Below, in pieces: positions 38,181 to 50,933 of a stretch of 64,000 nt of DNA (position 1 is its first letter; every line of letters starts with the position of its first letter). The notes under the pieces are model-generated. The model was not told the origin of the DNA and did no database searches. It saw nothing but the letters and a program-made list of their open reading frames with translations. Origin of the DNA: Hoplostethus atlanticus (lineage: Eukaryota > Chordata > Actinopteri > Trachichthyiformes > Trachichthyidae); the NCBI GenBank assembly GCA_034670405.1, contig JAXDDX010000014.1, positions 3,087,001-3,151,000 of the forward strand, written 5' to 3'. The position numbers and the translations under genes are program-made.

Positions 38181-40046
38181 AAGTCCCAGACGAGAGAGTA
38201 CAGCACTTAAGGTAATGTAAATAACCAGAGGGAGCTATTTTAAGATGCTGTCTTTTCACTGTGATCATGGAGGGGGACAAAGATGCAAACCAAGCGATTG
38301 TAATTTCAGTCACGTTTTCGGCCATGTTCTCTTTCTCTGTCTACCATGCAACTAGCTGAAGGGCCTGGCAGACAAGAAAAAGCTTGGGCTGGCTTCAGAT
38401 TCACTGGTACCCACTTCTAAAGAAAGACAAAAAAGAATCCTTAAGTTTAACTTAAAGGGCAATGGTAGGTCTTGAAATCCAAGAGACTGAGATTCCAATA
38501 CATCCTTACGTCTAGCACACTCCTTGCCAACAACAGAAGAGGGTCCCCAAAGGGTCACAGTGCTCAGCATCATGACACGTAATAAATAGACAGCTAAAGA
38601 GGGACAAAACTACACAAACTAAACTACCAAGTGGGAATCAAAGAAAACTGTATACATGGAGTTGAACAATGATTAATTAAAACCACGATAATAATGTTTT
38701 CTATCAAAACAGAATTTGAACAAAAGTCAATTAAATTGTGGAATAATCATTTGACATTGTCTCTAAATCTGATTCTGATTCTGATATCAAAACAACATTA
38801 TTTTATCCTGAAATTTGTTCCTTTTTATTGTTTAATTTTTCATGACATCAAAAATAAATAAACATTTAGACAGCATCCTTCCATCGTATGTGAATAAATT
38901 CAATCAGCATAATTTATATCTATATATTTTCATATGTATACAAACATACACGTCACAGAGAAAATAATCTGTACATTGCTGTTAACAACAGATAAATTAC
39001 ATATGTTGAAATTGGAATTTTGCTGCAACAGTTACTGTTTGACTTTGCAAATCACAAACAAAACATACACTAACAGCTGTAGATGTACACTTCTTAATAA
39101 TATTAGATCATTTGTAGAGGTTACATTCATATTCAAGTCTTGTTCACTGCAGCCTGATAGACTTTTAAAACCATAAAACGTACCTCTTATCAGTTTCATT
39201 AAGGCAATTGATTACAAGATAACTTTAAACACTTTGTAATCTGATTCAATTCACATTGATTCTTATTATGAAATCTGCTTCTATGCCTGACATTAAAGAG
39301 AACATTAGCTACGGTGGACTTTTATAGTGCTCCAAGTCAACTACCATCACTACTGCTTGTATATTTTCTACTCAGCATGAAATGATACATGGATTTGTTT
39401 CTGTCTTGTTTCACAGTCGAATTGTGTTCATCAGTAATTAGTCATGTACATGTCCAGAATACAGGATTACAGGAAAGTGCCAAATGTCAAAAATATATAA
39501 ACATATAATAAATTGTGTCTGTTTGTTAATGTCTTCATATGACATAAACGTATTTAAGTGTATGGCAATGGCATTTAATATACGAGCCAATATCCAATTA
39601 ATATAATGCTACCAACATGAATTAGATGAACTTAGATGTGCTTATTAACTGACATGAATTGAAACACTAAAACTGTAAAGTATGCTATCTTCCTATATTT
39701 CCCTTTTTCATTCCATTTCATATCTCCAAGTGTATGCACAGGAGACATTTCACTGTTAGTGTATGTGTAGTAGAGCATGTGCATACGTTATTGCTTTGTC
39801 TAATTGGTACCTACGTATATCCTCCTTCCAAAGTTTGTGCTGTCAGTCAGTTCTTATTCAATGTGTACTACGTGTAGTATATGCTATGCTATACTATTAT
39901 CTCCCGTCATCTCCAATATAAGCACACTCCCTGTAATCTGTGATGGATAAAAGCAAATGAATCAAACTAAATGTGTCTGAACACACTTTTCTTTCATTGT
40001 ATCTTTGAACTGATGCAGGGAGATGGAAACATATCCTACTATCTGT

Positions 40047-40079
<33 letters not shown>

Positions 40080-40368
40080 CGTGCGTGTGTGATTGTGTGT
40101 GTGTACTTTATAGAAAGACAGCTCCATGTCTGGATAGTCAGCGAGCTACTACATCAGTCTGGCACAGCATGTATCCTGGCATGTGGTTGTTATCCGATCA
40201 CCAGAAGCTGAGGGATGCGGTACTACTAAGTCCCAAGGGAGGATGTTTGATTGTTAGCTAATCTTTCATCTGTTATTTGTTACTCATTCTTCTGGTTGGA
40301 GTATCTGATAGAATATTTAGTTCTCTGGTAGTTACCAGTTCAGTTTGTTTGTTCACATCCTGAGTTTG
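38181..40368. other. Presumed slc5a7 3' UTR and flank
   Basis: AT-rich, no exon recognised. On the minus strand this is downstream of the slc5a7 stop. A TTTATT (AATAAA on the minus strand) at 38824-38829 is a possible distant polyA signal. A TG repeat lies at 40050-40105. Confidence 0.4.
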
Positions 40369-43300
40369 TTATTCTTCATCATGGTGGGAGGAGTCAGGGC
40401 TGGACTCCTCCTCTTCCTCTACCGTTGCTGTAGGCAGTGTGTCACGACGTGTGAAGGCGGCCGCCAAGGTCACACTCAGCCGCGGCTTGACGGGCGCCAT
40501 CTCTGACAGCCCAATGTTGTTGCCGCGAGTTACAAGTGTTGTCTTATCCATAATCTCTGCGCTGTGCTTGGACACCACCGCATCGAGAAAATCATATTTG
40601 TGTGACAGCTTGCCGCTCTCAAACAGGTACTTGGCCAGGTAGGAGACAGCAACATTACCCAAGAAGGAGGCTAGCATAGAGACTGTCTTGAAAGGGAACT
40701 TCTGGATGACCACTTCCTCCATTTCTCCAGTCATGTGGTGCACCCGCTGTTCAGTGATCCAGCCAGGGTAATAGATGAAAGGGGGCAGCTGTAGGTAGGG
40801 CTCCCCTCCACCTATACGCAGCACCATGCCAAACAGGTATGCAGCCACTGAGCCGTACGTGTTAGTGCCTTTGACAAAGAGCACGCTGAGCAACTGGGGG
40901 AAGATGATGACATAAACCAGGTCTGAGCTCAGGTACCAGAGGCCGTAAACTGTCCCGGTTACCAGCGCCATCACTGTGGCCAGACCCCCAAACACAAAGA
41001 TAGTGATGCGCATCACCCACACAATCTCACGGTCCGATGCCTGGGGAGACAGAGATGAGCGGACATAGGATCATGACATATACAGAACGGACAAAATCAA
41101 ACATACATGCATTACACATCGTATATCAACCCCTTCAAGCCCCTCCAACTCCCAACCCTAGTCATGCACATTTACGTTTAACAAAATGGTGGACAGAAAG
41201 CTGTTGAGACGTTTCTACTGACCGACTGCCGGAAAGCAAGCTGGTAGATGTTCCTGGCAAACATGGAGCTGGCTGAAAGGATGGATGAGTCTGCAGACGA
41301 CATGACAGCTGCAGACACTGCACCCAAGCCGAAAAAGGAGACAAATGGCGGGCAAAGGTGCTGGAGGACTATGGGTAGGATCATGTCTGCTTCGTCCTTC
41401 TCTTTAGGAGAAACGGCACCGTAGCTTGTCTGGTTCCAGTCTGACCAATGGGATGAGATGAGAGTGGAATTACAATGAGATGTGATTTAGACACACATAC
41501 TATTAATACAGTAACTACGTGAACTATGGAGGAAACGTATCCAAACCCAAGGTCATTCAGAATGAAATGTTCAAAACACTGAAATATTGAACTTTTAAAC
41601 CAAAGCTTTTTCAAAATATGAAATTATGCACTAGAATTCCAAAATGCTCTTTACAGTCTATTATTTACAATCTCATTACAACATACAGTTTGATGCCACT
41701 GCCACATTGATTTTCTTTTTTCTGTTAATGGGAATATGGATCTCACTAAATCAAATAAACAAATAAAGACGCTTCCCACAAATAACAAATGCGTTATTGC
41801 TGGTTAGCTCAGTTGTAAAACCTAGTCATTTAGCCATTTAGTAATGGTATCTTATGTTCATTACTAAATTAGACCAGGCAAACAGAGTTGGTGTGTATTC
41901 AGTGGTTCACCAAGATCTTTGATACCTGAAAATCTGTAGATCAAACCTCTAATTTGGTCCCTTGCTTCCCTCTAATGTAATATTTACAGAACCACCATGG
42001 TTATTAAATGGGTTGCTGCTTCATTATGGATGAGGTGAACCAGCTGCTATTTACCAGGCTCTCTCAGATCTAAGGGCAACATGGACCCACCCTGAGGTGC
42101 CCCCAAAGCAAATACGCACACATACACACATACACACACAAACAACCACCACCTCCACACACACTTATACATACACGTGACCTGTGTGCACACATATGCT
42201 GTATGTGCGTGTGAGAGCATGTGAGTACTCTCACCTGTGGAGGCCCCTATGGCTCCTATGAGAACAGAGGGCACAGCCATAACGAGGCAGCCGAAAGCAG
42301 CTAGGAAGGAGAGGACCTGGGCATAGGTAGCTGAGGAGGAAGACAGGACCCTCTGGAAATACACCTGCCAGGGTATCCCCCCAAGCATCTACAGCACAAA
42401 TAGAAACCAATACATTATATTCTGAGAACTAAAGCCGGCAGTCTTGAATTCAGTTTTGCTGCAAAGTTTAACACAGAAACGTTGGAAGGCCAGCGAAAAG
42501 TAAGCTCTTGTATGCCCAAAGATGTGACTCAGCCGAAATTGTGCAGAGTGGTCTGATGAAGAGCACTGTGCTTAAAACTTCACCTGTCCTGTCTTTTGTT
42601 CCATCGGCTGTAGCTGTGGCATTTAATTCAACAATATACGCAAACAATTTGGTTAAAATGTTAATATTTACCAGTAGACAGAAATTGTCCAACCAGACCC
42701 AGGTGTCGTTCTTGTTGATGCTGCCTCTCCAGGGTGACTGGTACACTTGCTTCACTGCCGTAACAGTGATGTCGGACACCGCTGGGTTGGTCAAAGCAAA
42801 TGGAACACTGATCCACTGTTGGCAGGCAGAAACAGGTACAGACACAGTTACATACACCGAGTTATAGGCTTAATGGTAAATGTAACTTTTAGCACTCTCT
42901 CTGCCTCAACTTCTGCTCAAGTTTTCATAATTTTTAACCCACTTTTACACCCTCTTTCACACATAAAACTGTGAGATTTCTTCCCACCTTATCACCTTAC
43001 AGCTTTGCATAGAACTGTATTTCAGGCTATTGTTAAGCACTTTTGTTCCTAAAGTGATTTGGTATATTTCACTTAAGTAAAAAGTAATGTGGCAAGTGTT
43101 TTACTACAGAAAATCCTCAGGTAAGAGTAGTGAACCCCGTCCCAATCCAGATTTAGGAGGTTTATTGATTATAGTGTGATCCTTACAAATACTTTGATAG
43201 TTCTTTTCAGTGTGAAGTTTTAGTGTGGTTCATTCTGGCTCATACTTTCACACAAATCATTCTACTCAAGAACAGTAATTAAAGTGGTTGTAATTAAATC

Positions 43301-44591
43301 CTTTCTATTTCTGCATGGCATTAACCTACCAGGCCCACAAAGATACAGAAGAGCTGCACCACATCAGTGTAGGCCACAGAGTACAGTCCTCCAACCAGGG
43401 TGTAGAAGATAGCAATGAGTGCAGAAATGACAACGGATATCTTAATGTTCATGTCCACGATCACACTCAGAGTAGCACCTGAGGTCATGAACAAACAGAC
43501 AGACAAACATTATGGACCATGTAGGCAACCACACAAACACACACATGCACACTTTGATCTTTGATCTTATTGCCCACAAGGACCTGTCATGTCCTCTTCA
43601 GCATCCTTATGAACTTACCAAGGGCGGATAGGATTGCAGCAGACCAGAAGATCTCACCCATGAGTGCAGGTATGAAGAGCAGGCCACCCATGCGCTTCCC
43701 GTACAGCTGTTGGAACGGGTCCAACATGGTGACGTAACCTCTTGAACGCATGGGCTTGGCGAAAAAAAGACCACCTGGGACAAGTATAACATAACATATA
43801 ACGCCCCGATTTCACGTTTATTTAAACTTCAACAGCAGCCTACATTTGAAGTTTGTAGGTTTGATTGGCTGACATCAGGATAACGACGCGTCGCTCACCC
43901 ACAACGAGGCTCAGCGCGTATCCAAAAGGAGCTTGCGCCCAAGCCAAGCCATAATCTGGAAGGTAGACATACTCAGCTGTGCCATTGATGTAGCCTCCTC
44001 CAACCCAGGTCGCTAAAAATCACAAAAAAATGTCAAAAGTAGAGAAATCGTTGAAGGTAAAGAAAACAAGTGAAAAATCTACCAATAGGTTGAGATCATT
44101 TCCCTTGTTACCAATGCAAATCAACTCGTTTCAATTAATCAATTCGTCATGTTTCTTGACAGTGATCTGCCACATTCCCCTTGTTATGCTGGCAATTAGT
44201 TCTAAAAAACAAAAAAAAAAAAAAAAAAAAAACGAAACTGCATTGGAAACAAGTGGCATTATCTCTTTTACCACAACATTTTAGGCTTAAATTGCTTGTT
44301 AAAATTCTGACTTGTATTTGTTTGACTTTTATAATTTGGCTATTGACCTTAAATTGCCAATTTTAAGCGTTTATTTTGTGTTACTCAGTGATAAACACAG
44401 ACTGAACCTGTCATGGTAAATCCACCGACGAATAATCCTATGTCTCTTCCCCCGACCATGATGGTTTCGCTGCGGTCGGTGCCCTCCGCCACCCCAGAGT
44501 TCTTGTTTTTCCATGCCGCCCAGATGCCCACCAAGAGGATGAGTATGTAGAAGAACGCGATAGCCACGAGCCCCTCTACATGGATGGTCAT
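40369..44591 (-). CDS. slc5a7: High-affinity choline transporter CHT1 (complete, 8 coding exons)
   Basis: Na+/Cl--dependent choline uptake at cholinergic nerve terminals, the rate-limiting step for acetylcholine synthesis. Exons on the minus strand: 44591-44408, 44012-43899, 43774-43619, 43478-43330, 42815-42672, 42388-42235, 41440-41223, 41040-40369. They total 1791 nt, 596 aa plus stop (human 580), all phases agreeing. It starts [20 protein letters not shown] then VGIWAAW. Other hallmarks: [142 protein letters not shown], and [17 protein letters not shown]. The SLC5 fold has 13 membrane segments. The C-tail keeps DKTTLV, the dileucine-like endocytosis motif, and ends in an acidic [16 protein letters not shown]. 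Teleosts can carry a and b copies; which one this is cannot be told. Confidence 0.97.
44207..44231 (+). repeat. Poly(A) run in slc5a7 intron 1
   Basis: About 23 A after aaaaac. On the transcribed (minus) strand it reads as poly(T), 200 bp upstream of the 44012 acceptor. Confidence 0.9.
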
Positions 44592-44609
44592 TGTCGCGTC
44601 GGTCTTCCG
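44408..44609 (-). other. slc5a7: slc5a7 first coding exon with its splice sites
   Basis: The acceptor ttcctag precedes CGGAAG at 44609, giving 18 nt of 5' UTR before the ATG at 44589-44591. The donor GTTCAG follows 44408 and splits the Ala codon after FTMT. This acceptor shows that an upstream 5' non-coding exon exists. Confidence 0.8.
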
Positions 44610-44929
44610 CTAGGAACGGGATGGCACGGAGACCTGCTTGGCGCACAGAGGAGAAACTAAACACCAAGGCAAAGTGTCTTGCGTCTAATATCCTAATATC
44701 CAAAACTTCGACACCCGCTTGTATCGACTGCAATTAGTGATGTCTGACAGAATATAAACCGAATTGGTTTATGTGAAAATGTACTGCAGACACACAGAGG
44801 GTTTTATATTATATTAAAAAAAAACGTAATGACTAATTTCTTTTTTTTTTTTTTCAAAAAGGCACATCAGAATAAAGAATACAGTTTTCTTCTTAAAAAA
44901 CTTTGTTTGCTGATTTGGAACATTTCATG

Positions 44930-45092
44930 CGTCCTTAAAGATGTCCATAAAGCTCCATAAAGGTTCAATGCATATGAACCATTTGAGCATGGTAGAGAAC
45001 CTTTCTAAAGAGGTTCTATAACTCCAACAAGGGTTCTGCTATGGAACAAGCCTAAAGAACCATATTGAACCCTTTTGATATGAGAGTGTAGG
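44930..45092. repeat. Dispersed fish repeat of the 'gaaccctt/ggttct' type
   Basis: Repeated short inverted motifs (aaaggttcaa, atgaacc, gagaacctttctaaagaggt, tctat, caagggttctgctatggaac, aaagaacca, gaacccttttgat) form an imperfect hairpin-rich element resembling an abundant teleost MITE family. It lies in the slc5a7 first intron. Confidence 0.5.
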
Positions 45093-45674
45093 TCACCAAA
45101 CTATATTGCTACGCACCGAATTTATAGGGAACGTTGGTCCTGAAAGTTCCTCTGATGTGTTTTTTTCAGATGTGACTTCCAAATACTGTAGTTTTCTGGC
45201 GGTTTTTGCTCGATCTTTGAAATCCATTATCATTACAGTGAAGGTGAAAATGAAATCAAACGAAAACTAGGAGCTCAAATTTGTTCTCACTTAGGCTAAG
45301 ATATGGAAAGAGCCATACCTTGCCATATCCAACAGATGATTTCCTAAACGAATGACTAAAAATGAAACTGGTCAGGCGAAAATTTGTAATTTTGCTGATT
45401 TCTACGGACACCTGGTCGTTTTTGGTCCGGCCATTTACTTTTTCTATTAGATGTGGATGCGCGTAAAACTCAAATTACGCACGGCGTTAATGGTACAATT
45501 GTGATCACTTTAAACCTCAAAACGTTCTTAATGCCCGAGTGATATTCTAGAAAATGCATTGCCACCTAAAGATCTCCGTTTTGGTCTTGTGCGATTTAAT
45601 AAGACTTCTGCCATTTGATTTCACGTGAGCAATAAACGTACCTAACCATTGCTAAATACTGGGGAAAAACTTAC

Positions 45675-45815
45675 CTTAAGTATTTCTAGAGTCATGTACT
45701 GGGGTACTTGAGGCGGAAAACTCCTTTGGAACTGTGAGTATATTGTCCTTATGGAAATATGAAGAGCCGTGTTCCCCCCACCACACCGTGATGAACCATC
45801 AAATAAAAGCTTGGA
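45675..45815 (-). other. slc5a7: Probable slc5a7 5' non-coding exon
   Basis: A strong GTAAGT donor follows 45675 on the minus strand (cttaag/gtaagttttt). A TATA-like element sits about 27-34 bp upstream of the estimated start near 45815. The exon contains an upstream ATG (45825-45827 if transcription starts further out) with an ORF running into the intron, so translation of the main ORF depends on splicing. The start site is inferred. Confidence 0.5.
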
Positions 45816-45841
45816 GAGATGTCCCATGTGACTTACTAGGG

Positions 45842-45862
45842 CTTATAAGGGGGCGGGTGCCG
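45842..45862 (-). promoter_or_regulatory. TATA-like box and GC box, probable slc5a7 promoter
   Basis: On the minus strand, a GC box (cacccgccccc, 45849-45859) is followed directly by CTTATAAG (45842-45849). A CGTCAG/CTGACG half-CRE-like sequence lies further upstream (about 45882-45888). Spacing to the donor-bearing non-coding exon is right for a core promoter. Confidence 0.5.
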
Positions 45863-46328
45863 TCAGATGGCGGGTAGGCACACGTCAGAGGAAACTCAAT
45901 GTCCCTCGTAATGAGCATAATGCATGGAAACATGTCACTGTATACAAGCTGATGGTGCTGTAGGCGTATCCGAGTGGAGAGGGGTCGAGATTCTTTTACT
46001 GGATAATGGGGATGGACATTTTCAGTTTCAGATTGAATAATGACATGGTTTGCAGAATCTTATTTTTAGAAGGCTGAACAAAGGTCTCTACATCTACAAT
46101 ATCACCATTGCATTTATGCAGCGCAAGCAATAATCAAAGCTGTGTGGGAAGAGAGATTCATCTGACAGCGCTCTCCATAGCGCTTCACCTGCCAATTAAG
46201 CACCGTGTTTTCACGTGGCTTCTTCAATCTTTGTTATTCTCTCTTCAATCTGCATTTTGGTTGAGCAACTGCACTCGCAATTAACTTTGCCCACAGCAAT
46301 CTCTTTTAGAAAGACCATAGAACAATGT

Positions 46329-46329
<1 letters not shown>

Positions 46330-46353
<24 letters not shown>
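46330..46353 (+). repeat. Poly(T) run
   Basis: 24 T at the left edge of the older repeat hosting the L2 insertion. Confidence 0.95.
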
Positions 46354-46361
<8 letters not shown>

Positions 46362-48385
46362 CAGTAACTTTTACATTGAATACATTTTAAATGAGATTCT
46401 TTGTACTTTTACTCAAGTGGATTTTTACAGCAGAAATTGTACATTACATTACATTACATTACAGTCATTTAGCAGACGCTTTTATCCAAAGCGACTTACA
46501 ATAAGTGCATTCAACATAGGTAGGCAAGAAAACTACTAGTCACCAGAAATCGTAAGTGCATTTCCTTCCTAAACAAGCAACTAAGAGCATAACTAGTGTT
46601 AAGGTAAGAGTGCAATAAGTTAGCAACCTACTATATCTTAAACAAATGAGACAAATAAGAAAATCAAATAAACAAGAGCTAAGACAAATAAGTTAACCAA
46701 ATAAGCAAGAGCTAAGACAAATAAGTGTATCAAATGAACAAGAGCCAATAAACAAGAGCTCAGACACATAATTGACGACAAATAGGCATGGCTAAGGGGA
46801 AGGGTCAGGGTAGTGTTTCCTGAAGAGGTGGGTTTTCAGCCTGCGGCGAAAGATGGGCAGCGACTCTGCTGTCCTGACATCAGTGGGGAGTTCATTCCAC
46901 CACTGCGGGGCCAGGACAGAGAAGAGCCGTGACCCGTGTAGATCGGCCGCAGGGACCTCTGAGCGACGGGGCAACCAGTCGCCTCGAGGCAGCAGAGCGA
47001 AGTGGTCGGGCGGGGGTGTAAGGCTTGACCATAGCCTGGAGGTAAGAAGGAGCTGTTCCTTTCACTGCCCTATAGGCTAGCACCAGGGTCTTGAACTGGA
47101 TGCGAGCTGCTACAGGGAGCCAGTGTAGAGAACGGAGAAGGGTAGTTGTATGGGAGAACTTGGGGCGGTTGAACACCAGACGAGCTGCAGCTTTCTGAAC
47201 AAGCTCCAGAGGTCTGATGGCAAACGCCGGGGCACCAGCAAGGAGGGAGTTGCAGTAGTCCAGGCGGGAGATGACAAGAGCCTGGATGAGCACCTGCGCT
47301 GCCTTGTCAGTGAGAAGGGGCGAATCCTCCTGATGTTGTAGAGGAGGAATCTGCAGGAGCGTGTCACTGATGCGATGTTTGCCGAGACGACAGTTGGTCG
47401 TCCAGGGTCACACCCAGATTCCTCGCAGTCCGAGTTGACGTCACCACAGCATTATCAATGGTGATGGCCAGGTCTCGGTGCGGACAGCCCTTCCCCGGGA
47501 GGAACATCAGCTCAGTTTTGTCCAGGTTGAGCTTCAGGTGGTGCATCGACATCCACTCCGAGATGTCTGCCAGACATGCAGCAATGCGTGCCTCCACTTG
47601 TGTGTCAGAGGGGGGAAATGACAGGATCAGCTGGGTGTCATCTGCATAGCAGTGGTAGGAAAAGTCGTGTGAATGGATAACAGAACCAAGAGATGTTGTG
47701 TAGAGGGAAAAGAGGAGAGGGCCTAGAACCGAGCCTTGCGGAACCCCAGTAGTGAGCCTGCGTGGTTCTGACACAGACCCTCTCAGCGTCACCTGGTAGG
47801 AGCGATCCGTTAGGTAGGATGCAAACATGGAGAGTGCAGAGCCTGAGACACCCATCCCCTCAAGGGTGGAGAGGAGGATCTGGTGGTTCACCGTGTCAAA
47901 CGCTGCAGACAGGTCCAGGAGTATCAGGACAGAGGAGAGAGAGTCCGCTCTAGCGGCATGGAGCGACTCCGTCACTGCCAGGAGGGCAGTCTCGGTCGAG
48001 TGACCCACTTTGAACCCAGACTGGAGGGGATCCAAGAGGTTGTTCTGGTGGAGGTACAAGGACAGTTGCTTGAAGACAGCACGTTCAAGAGTTTTTGATA
48101 GGAAGGGTAGAAGGGAAACCGGTCTGTAGTTCTTGACCTCAGAGGGGTCAAGTGTTGGTTTCTTCAGAAGGGGGGTGACTCTGGCAGTCTTGAAAGCAGA
48201 GGGAAAGCATCCAGACACCAGAGACGTGTTGATGAGGTGGGTCAGGAAGGGAAGGAGTTCAGGTGCAGTAGACTGAAGCAGAGTGGATGGGACCGGGTCA
48301 AGGGAGCATGTGGTGGGGCGGCTAGTAACAGTAACAGTACTTGTAATTGAGTTGGATATTTGGTATCTTTCCACCCGCCTGTACC
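46354..48385. repeat. Older dispersed repeat interrupted by an L2 LINE
   Basis: The left part (46354-46435) has aactcagtaacttttacatt and acttttactcaagtggattt. The right part (about 48325-48385) has cagtacttgtaattgagttg and gatatttggtatctttccac. Read together, with the L2 removed, they form the tacttttactcaagt...tttccacc pattern of a common fish repeat. This dates it as older than the L2. Confidence 0.5.
46438..48332 (-). mobile_element. 5'-truncated L2-clade LINE with broken reverse transcriptase
   Basis: Minus-strand coding for the RT palm and thumb: SLDPVPSTLLQS, NYRPVSLLPFLSKTLERAVF, LILLDLSAAFDTVNHQILLS, TGVPQGSVLGPLLFSLYTTS, and the catalytic box YADD (within HCYADDTQL). The frame breaks near 47370. 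Two further frames carry the C-terminal part (DYCNSLLAGAP, LHWLPVAARIQFKTLVLAYR, then LAPQWWNELPTDVRTAESLP and LFRK). The 3' end is the tcatttagcagacgctttta L2 tail followed by (TACAT)n. The endonuclease is missing. It is inactive as it stands. Confidence 0.87.
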
Positions 48386-48544
48386 ACATTAAGTTGGCAT
48401 TTTTGTAACACTGACATTCATCTCATCTATAGTGTACATATATGATTAAAAGATAAAATATTTGTATATCCATATATGTCAATGCATGAAGCAAAAACTG
48501 TAACTATAGATTCTTACTGGAACCAAAATATCTTAGCATCTTTA

Positions 48545-48830
48545 CATCAGTTTCCTGTTAGTTTCAATTGATTTTAAGATTTTAATGAACACTTTTAAGC
48601 CTCTGATGGGTCTGGCACCAAGCTATATCACAGACTTTTTAACCTCATCTGAACTCCAAACCGTAGATCTGCTAAAGGGAGGCAGGCTGACAGGTCCTGG
48701 CTAAATCTGTATCATCTTTCAAATCACTTCGTAAATCTCACTTTTATACACTTGGTTTTATGTAATGCCTTTTAATCATTGTTTTAAGTGCTAATTAAAT
48801 ATATTATTATTATTATTATTATTATTTTTA
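48545..48830 (+). mobile_element. LINE 3' end (Rex1/CR1-like) with (ATT)n tail
   Basis: The plus strand translates to a degenerate LAPSYITDFLTSSELQ segment with stops. It is followed by the 3' UTR (tttatacacttggttttatg, taatgccttttaatcattg) and an (ATT)n run at 48801-48828. Only the last part of the element remains. Confidence 0.6.
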
Positions 48831-48879
48831 TTATAAAACACAACAAAAACCCACCTTTTAAAGAATTCATAGACTATAT

Positions 48880-49125
48880 GCTCTCCACCTTTGAGCAATT
48901 AAAATTTCAAAGCGAGTATATGCCACTTTCCCATCGGGATATATCACTGAGCTGTGTCTATTTAATGGCCTCGTCTGGCTGAAGTCGTTTAATTTATTCT
49001 TGTCAAAACTGACAGGCATCCAATTAGGATGGGTCCATGTGTGCTGAAGAGCCGCACAGAGAGATTTAATGATATAGTCTAGCTTTAGGAAATCAAAAAT
49101 CCCTGGCGCATCGATATCTATTAAA
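48880..49125. other. Non-repetitive stretch, candidate conserved non-coding element
   Basis: Balanced composition and several homeodomain-like TAAT/ATTA motifs (for example tttaatttattc, ccaattagg, tttaatgata). No repeat features, no splice sites, and the ORF across it on the minus strand has no recognised homology. It is bounded by a LINE tail and a CA repeat. This is inference only. Confidence 0.25.
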
Positions 49126-49126
49126 C

Positions 49127-49128
49127 TA

Positions 49129-49155
<27 letters not shown>
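49127..49155 (+). repeat. (CA)n microsatellite
   Basis: CA run of about 14 units. Confidence 0.9.
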
Positions 49156-49160
<5 letters not shown>

Positions 49161-49522
49161 GACACTCACAATGTATGACCACACACAGACACACCAAAAC
49201 CTATAAGGAAGTTATTCGCTGAAAAGGGCTGAGTAAGCTTTTCACTTACCAAGATAAAGGAAGATAAGTTTATGTAAACCTCTAAACGTAAACAGCGCCC
49301 CATGTTGGCAAGGTACTGGAATTGTTTCAGGACCATGGATAGAGGCCATCATTTTAAAAGTCTTTTTTTTAATAAGGTGCCTTTTGCAACCCCAGTACAA
49401 ATCCCCTTGTTGTGTTTTGTCTAAATTTGGACTAATGTTAATTCCATTAGGTTTTTCATGTATGATCAAGTGTTATTAATTATGAATATAAAGATATGGG
49501 CTTTTAAGTTGTTGTTTTTTAC

Positions 49523-49690
49523 ACATTACATTACATTACAGTCATTTAGCAGCTTTTATCCAAAGCGACTTACAATAAGTGCTTCAACAGGTAGGCAAGA
49601 GAACTACTAGTCACCAAAAATCGTAAATGCATCTTCTCCCCAATCAAGCATCTAAGAGCATAACCAGTGCTAAGGTAAAAGTGCAATAAG
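49523..49690 (-). mobile_element. Second L2 3'-end fragment
   Basis: (ACATT)n, then gtcatttagcagcttttatc, caaagcgacttacaataagt and the following bases match 46440-46620 in the same orientation, with a small deletion in the gacgc motif. Only the 3' UTR is present. Confidence 0.85.
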
Positions 49691-50874
49691 CTATATATAC
49701 ACACACACATTTTTTTGTTTACAAATAAAACAAGTGGTAACACTTTAAGAGCTTTGGTTTACAAGGTTGTATGAGATTTTGCCATGTCCCCAGTGCTGTT
49801 CATTCGATCGAAAAAATAACTAATAAAACATATACATTTCCAAAAAATGTGTTATTATTTCATCGTCCTGGTCAAAATCAGTCATTAACACTTTCACGCA
49901 TAGTGGTCATATTGTTTTTATCATAATTGTTCAATTTTGTACAAAACATGTAAGGTTTTATGTTTGTCCCCGGGGGTCACTGTGTGCTTTACTACCAATG
50001 TGGGACACACAAAGGAAGCGAAGGTGATATAACTGCACTGTTGACCACAACAAACGTAAACAACAACATTAGTAATGTGATATATTTTATTTTTCTATTA
50101 GTTTTTCAGCATTATTTATTTACTAAGTATCTTTAAATATGAGAAACAACACATCATCAACTTGGATTTTGCCATTTTCCCATTAACCAAGACTCAGTCT
50201 AGGGTGCTAGCCCGGCTGACACACAGACTGACGTGTTACACAGCAAGTCAGTGCAACAGCCAAGCTATTAGGGTGCCCCTATGGCAGAAAACACGCACTT
50301 AGTTTTTGCCCCAAGTTCCTGGTGACCTTAGGGCTAAAATGAAGCATGCAAGTGTCCCATTAGGATGCCCCTTCATACAATACAGTTTGTATTATTTGTT
50401 AAAGGAAAGTAATAGACTATCATACACAATATAGCGTAACGTGATGTTGTAATTGTCGCCAACAAATAAACAAATATATACTTTAAATAAATTCCACTTA
50501 CGGCCCCGAAGCCTGATGCTGAAACCTGGAACATCCTGAAGATTGCGACAATGGTTTCTAATTGAATGTTTGGCAGGTGGTTGGCACAATACCGTCACAC
50601 TTCTCAAGCTGCACACACTGAAGCTGAGCCAGTATGCATTTGCACTTTGATGGTCCTAATCACATACACATCCTCATTAAATTATTAAATTATAAATTAT
50701 AAGTAATTGCATCAACAAATAAAAACAAAACTATTCTGCAATAACTTAGAACTAAGAAACTAACATATGAAAAAACACATAAACATCCTCAGAATTTGCA
50801 TGAGTGTTCACAATTATAGGTGACCAAATAACCTGTGGAGCAACTCAAGGACTAATGAGCAGCTGTTGCTGGCA

Positions 50875-50933
<59 letters not shown>

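Noticed and set aside
42468-42867. 119-129-codon ORFs on both strands near slc5a7
   Set aside because: One is slc5a7 exon 5 read into its introns; the other is its antisense shadow.
46150-46190. RE1 site upstream of slc5a7 (tgacagcgctctcc)
   Set aside because: Only the right half resembles the consensus; the left half and spacing do not fit.
47364-48389. 341-codon minus-strand ORF as a host gene
   Set aside because: It is the reverse transcriptase of an L2 LINE (YADD box), truncated and frame-broken, not a cellular gene.
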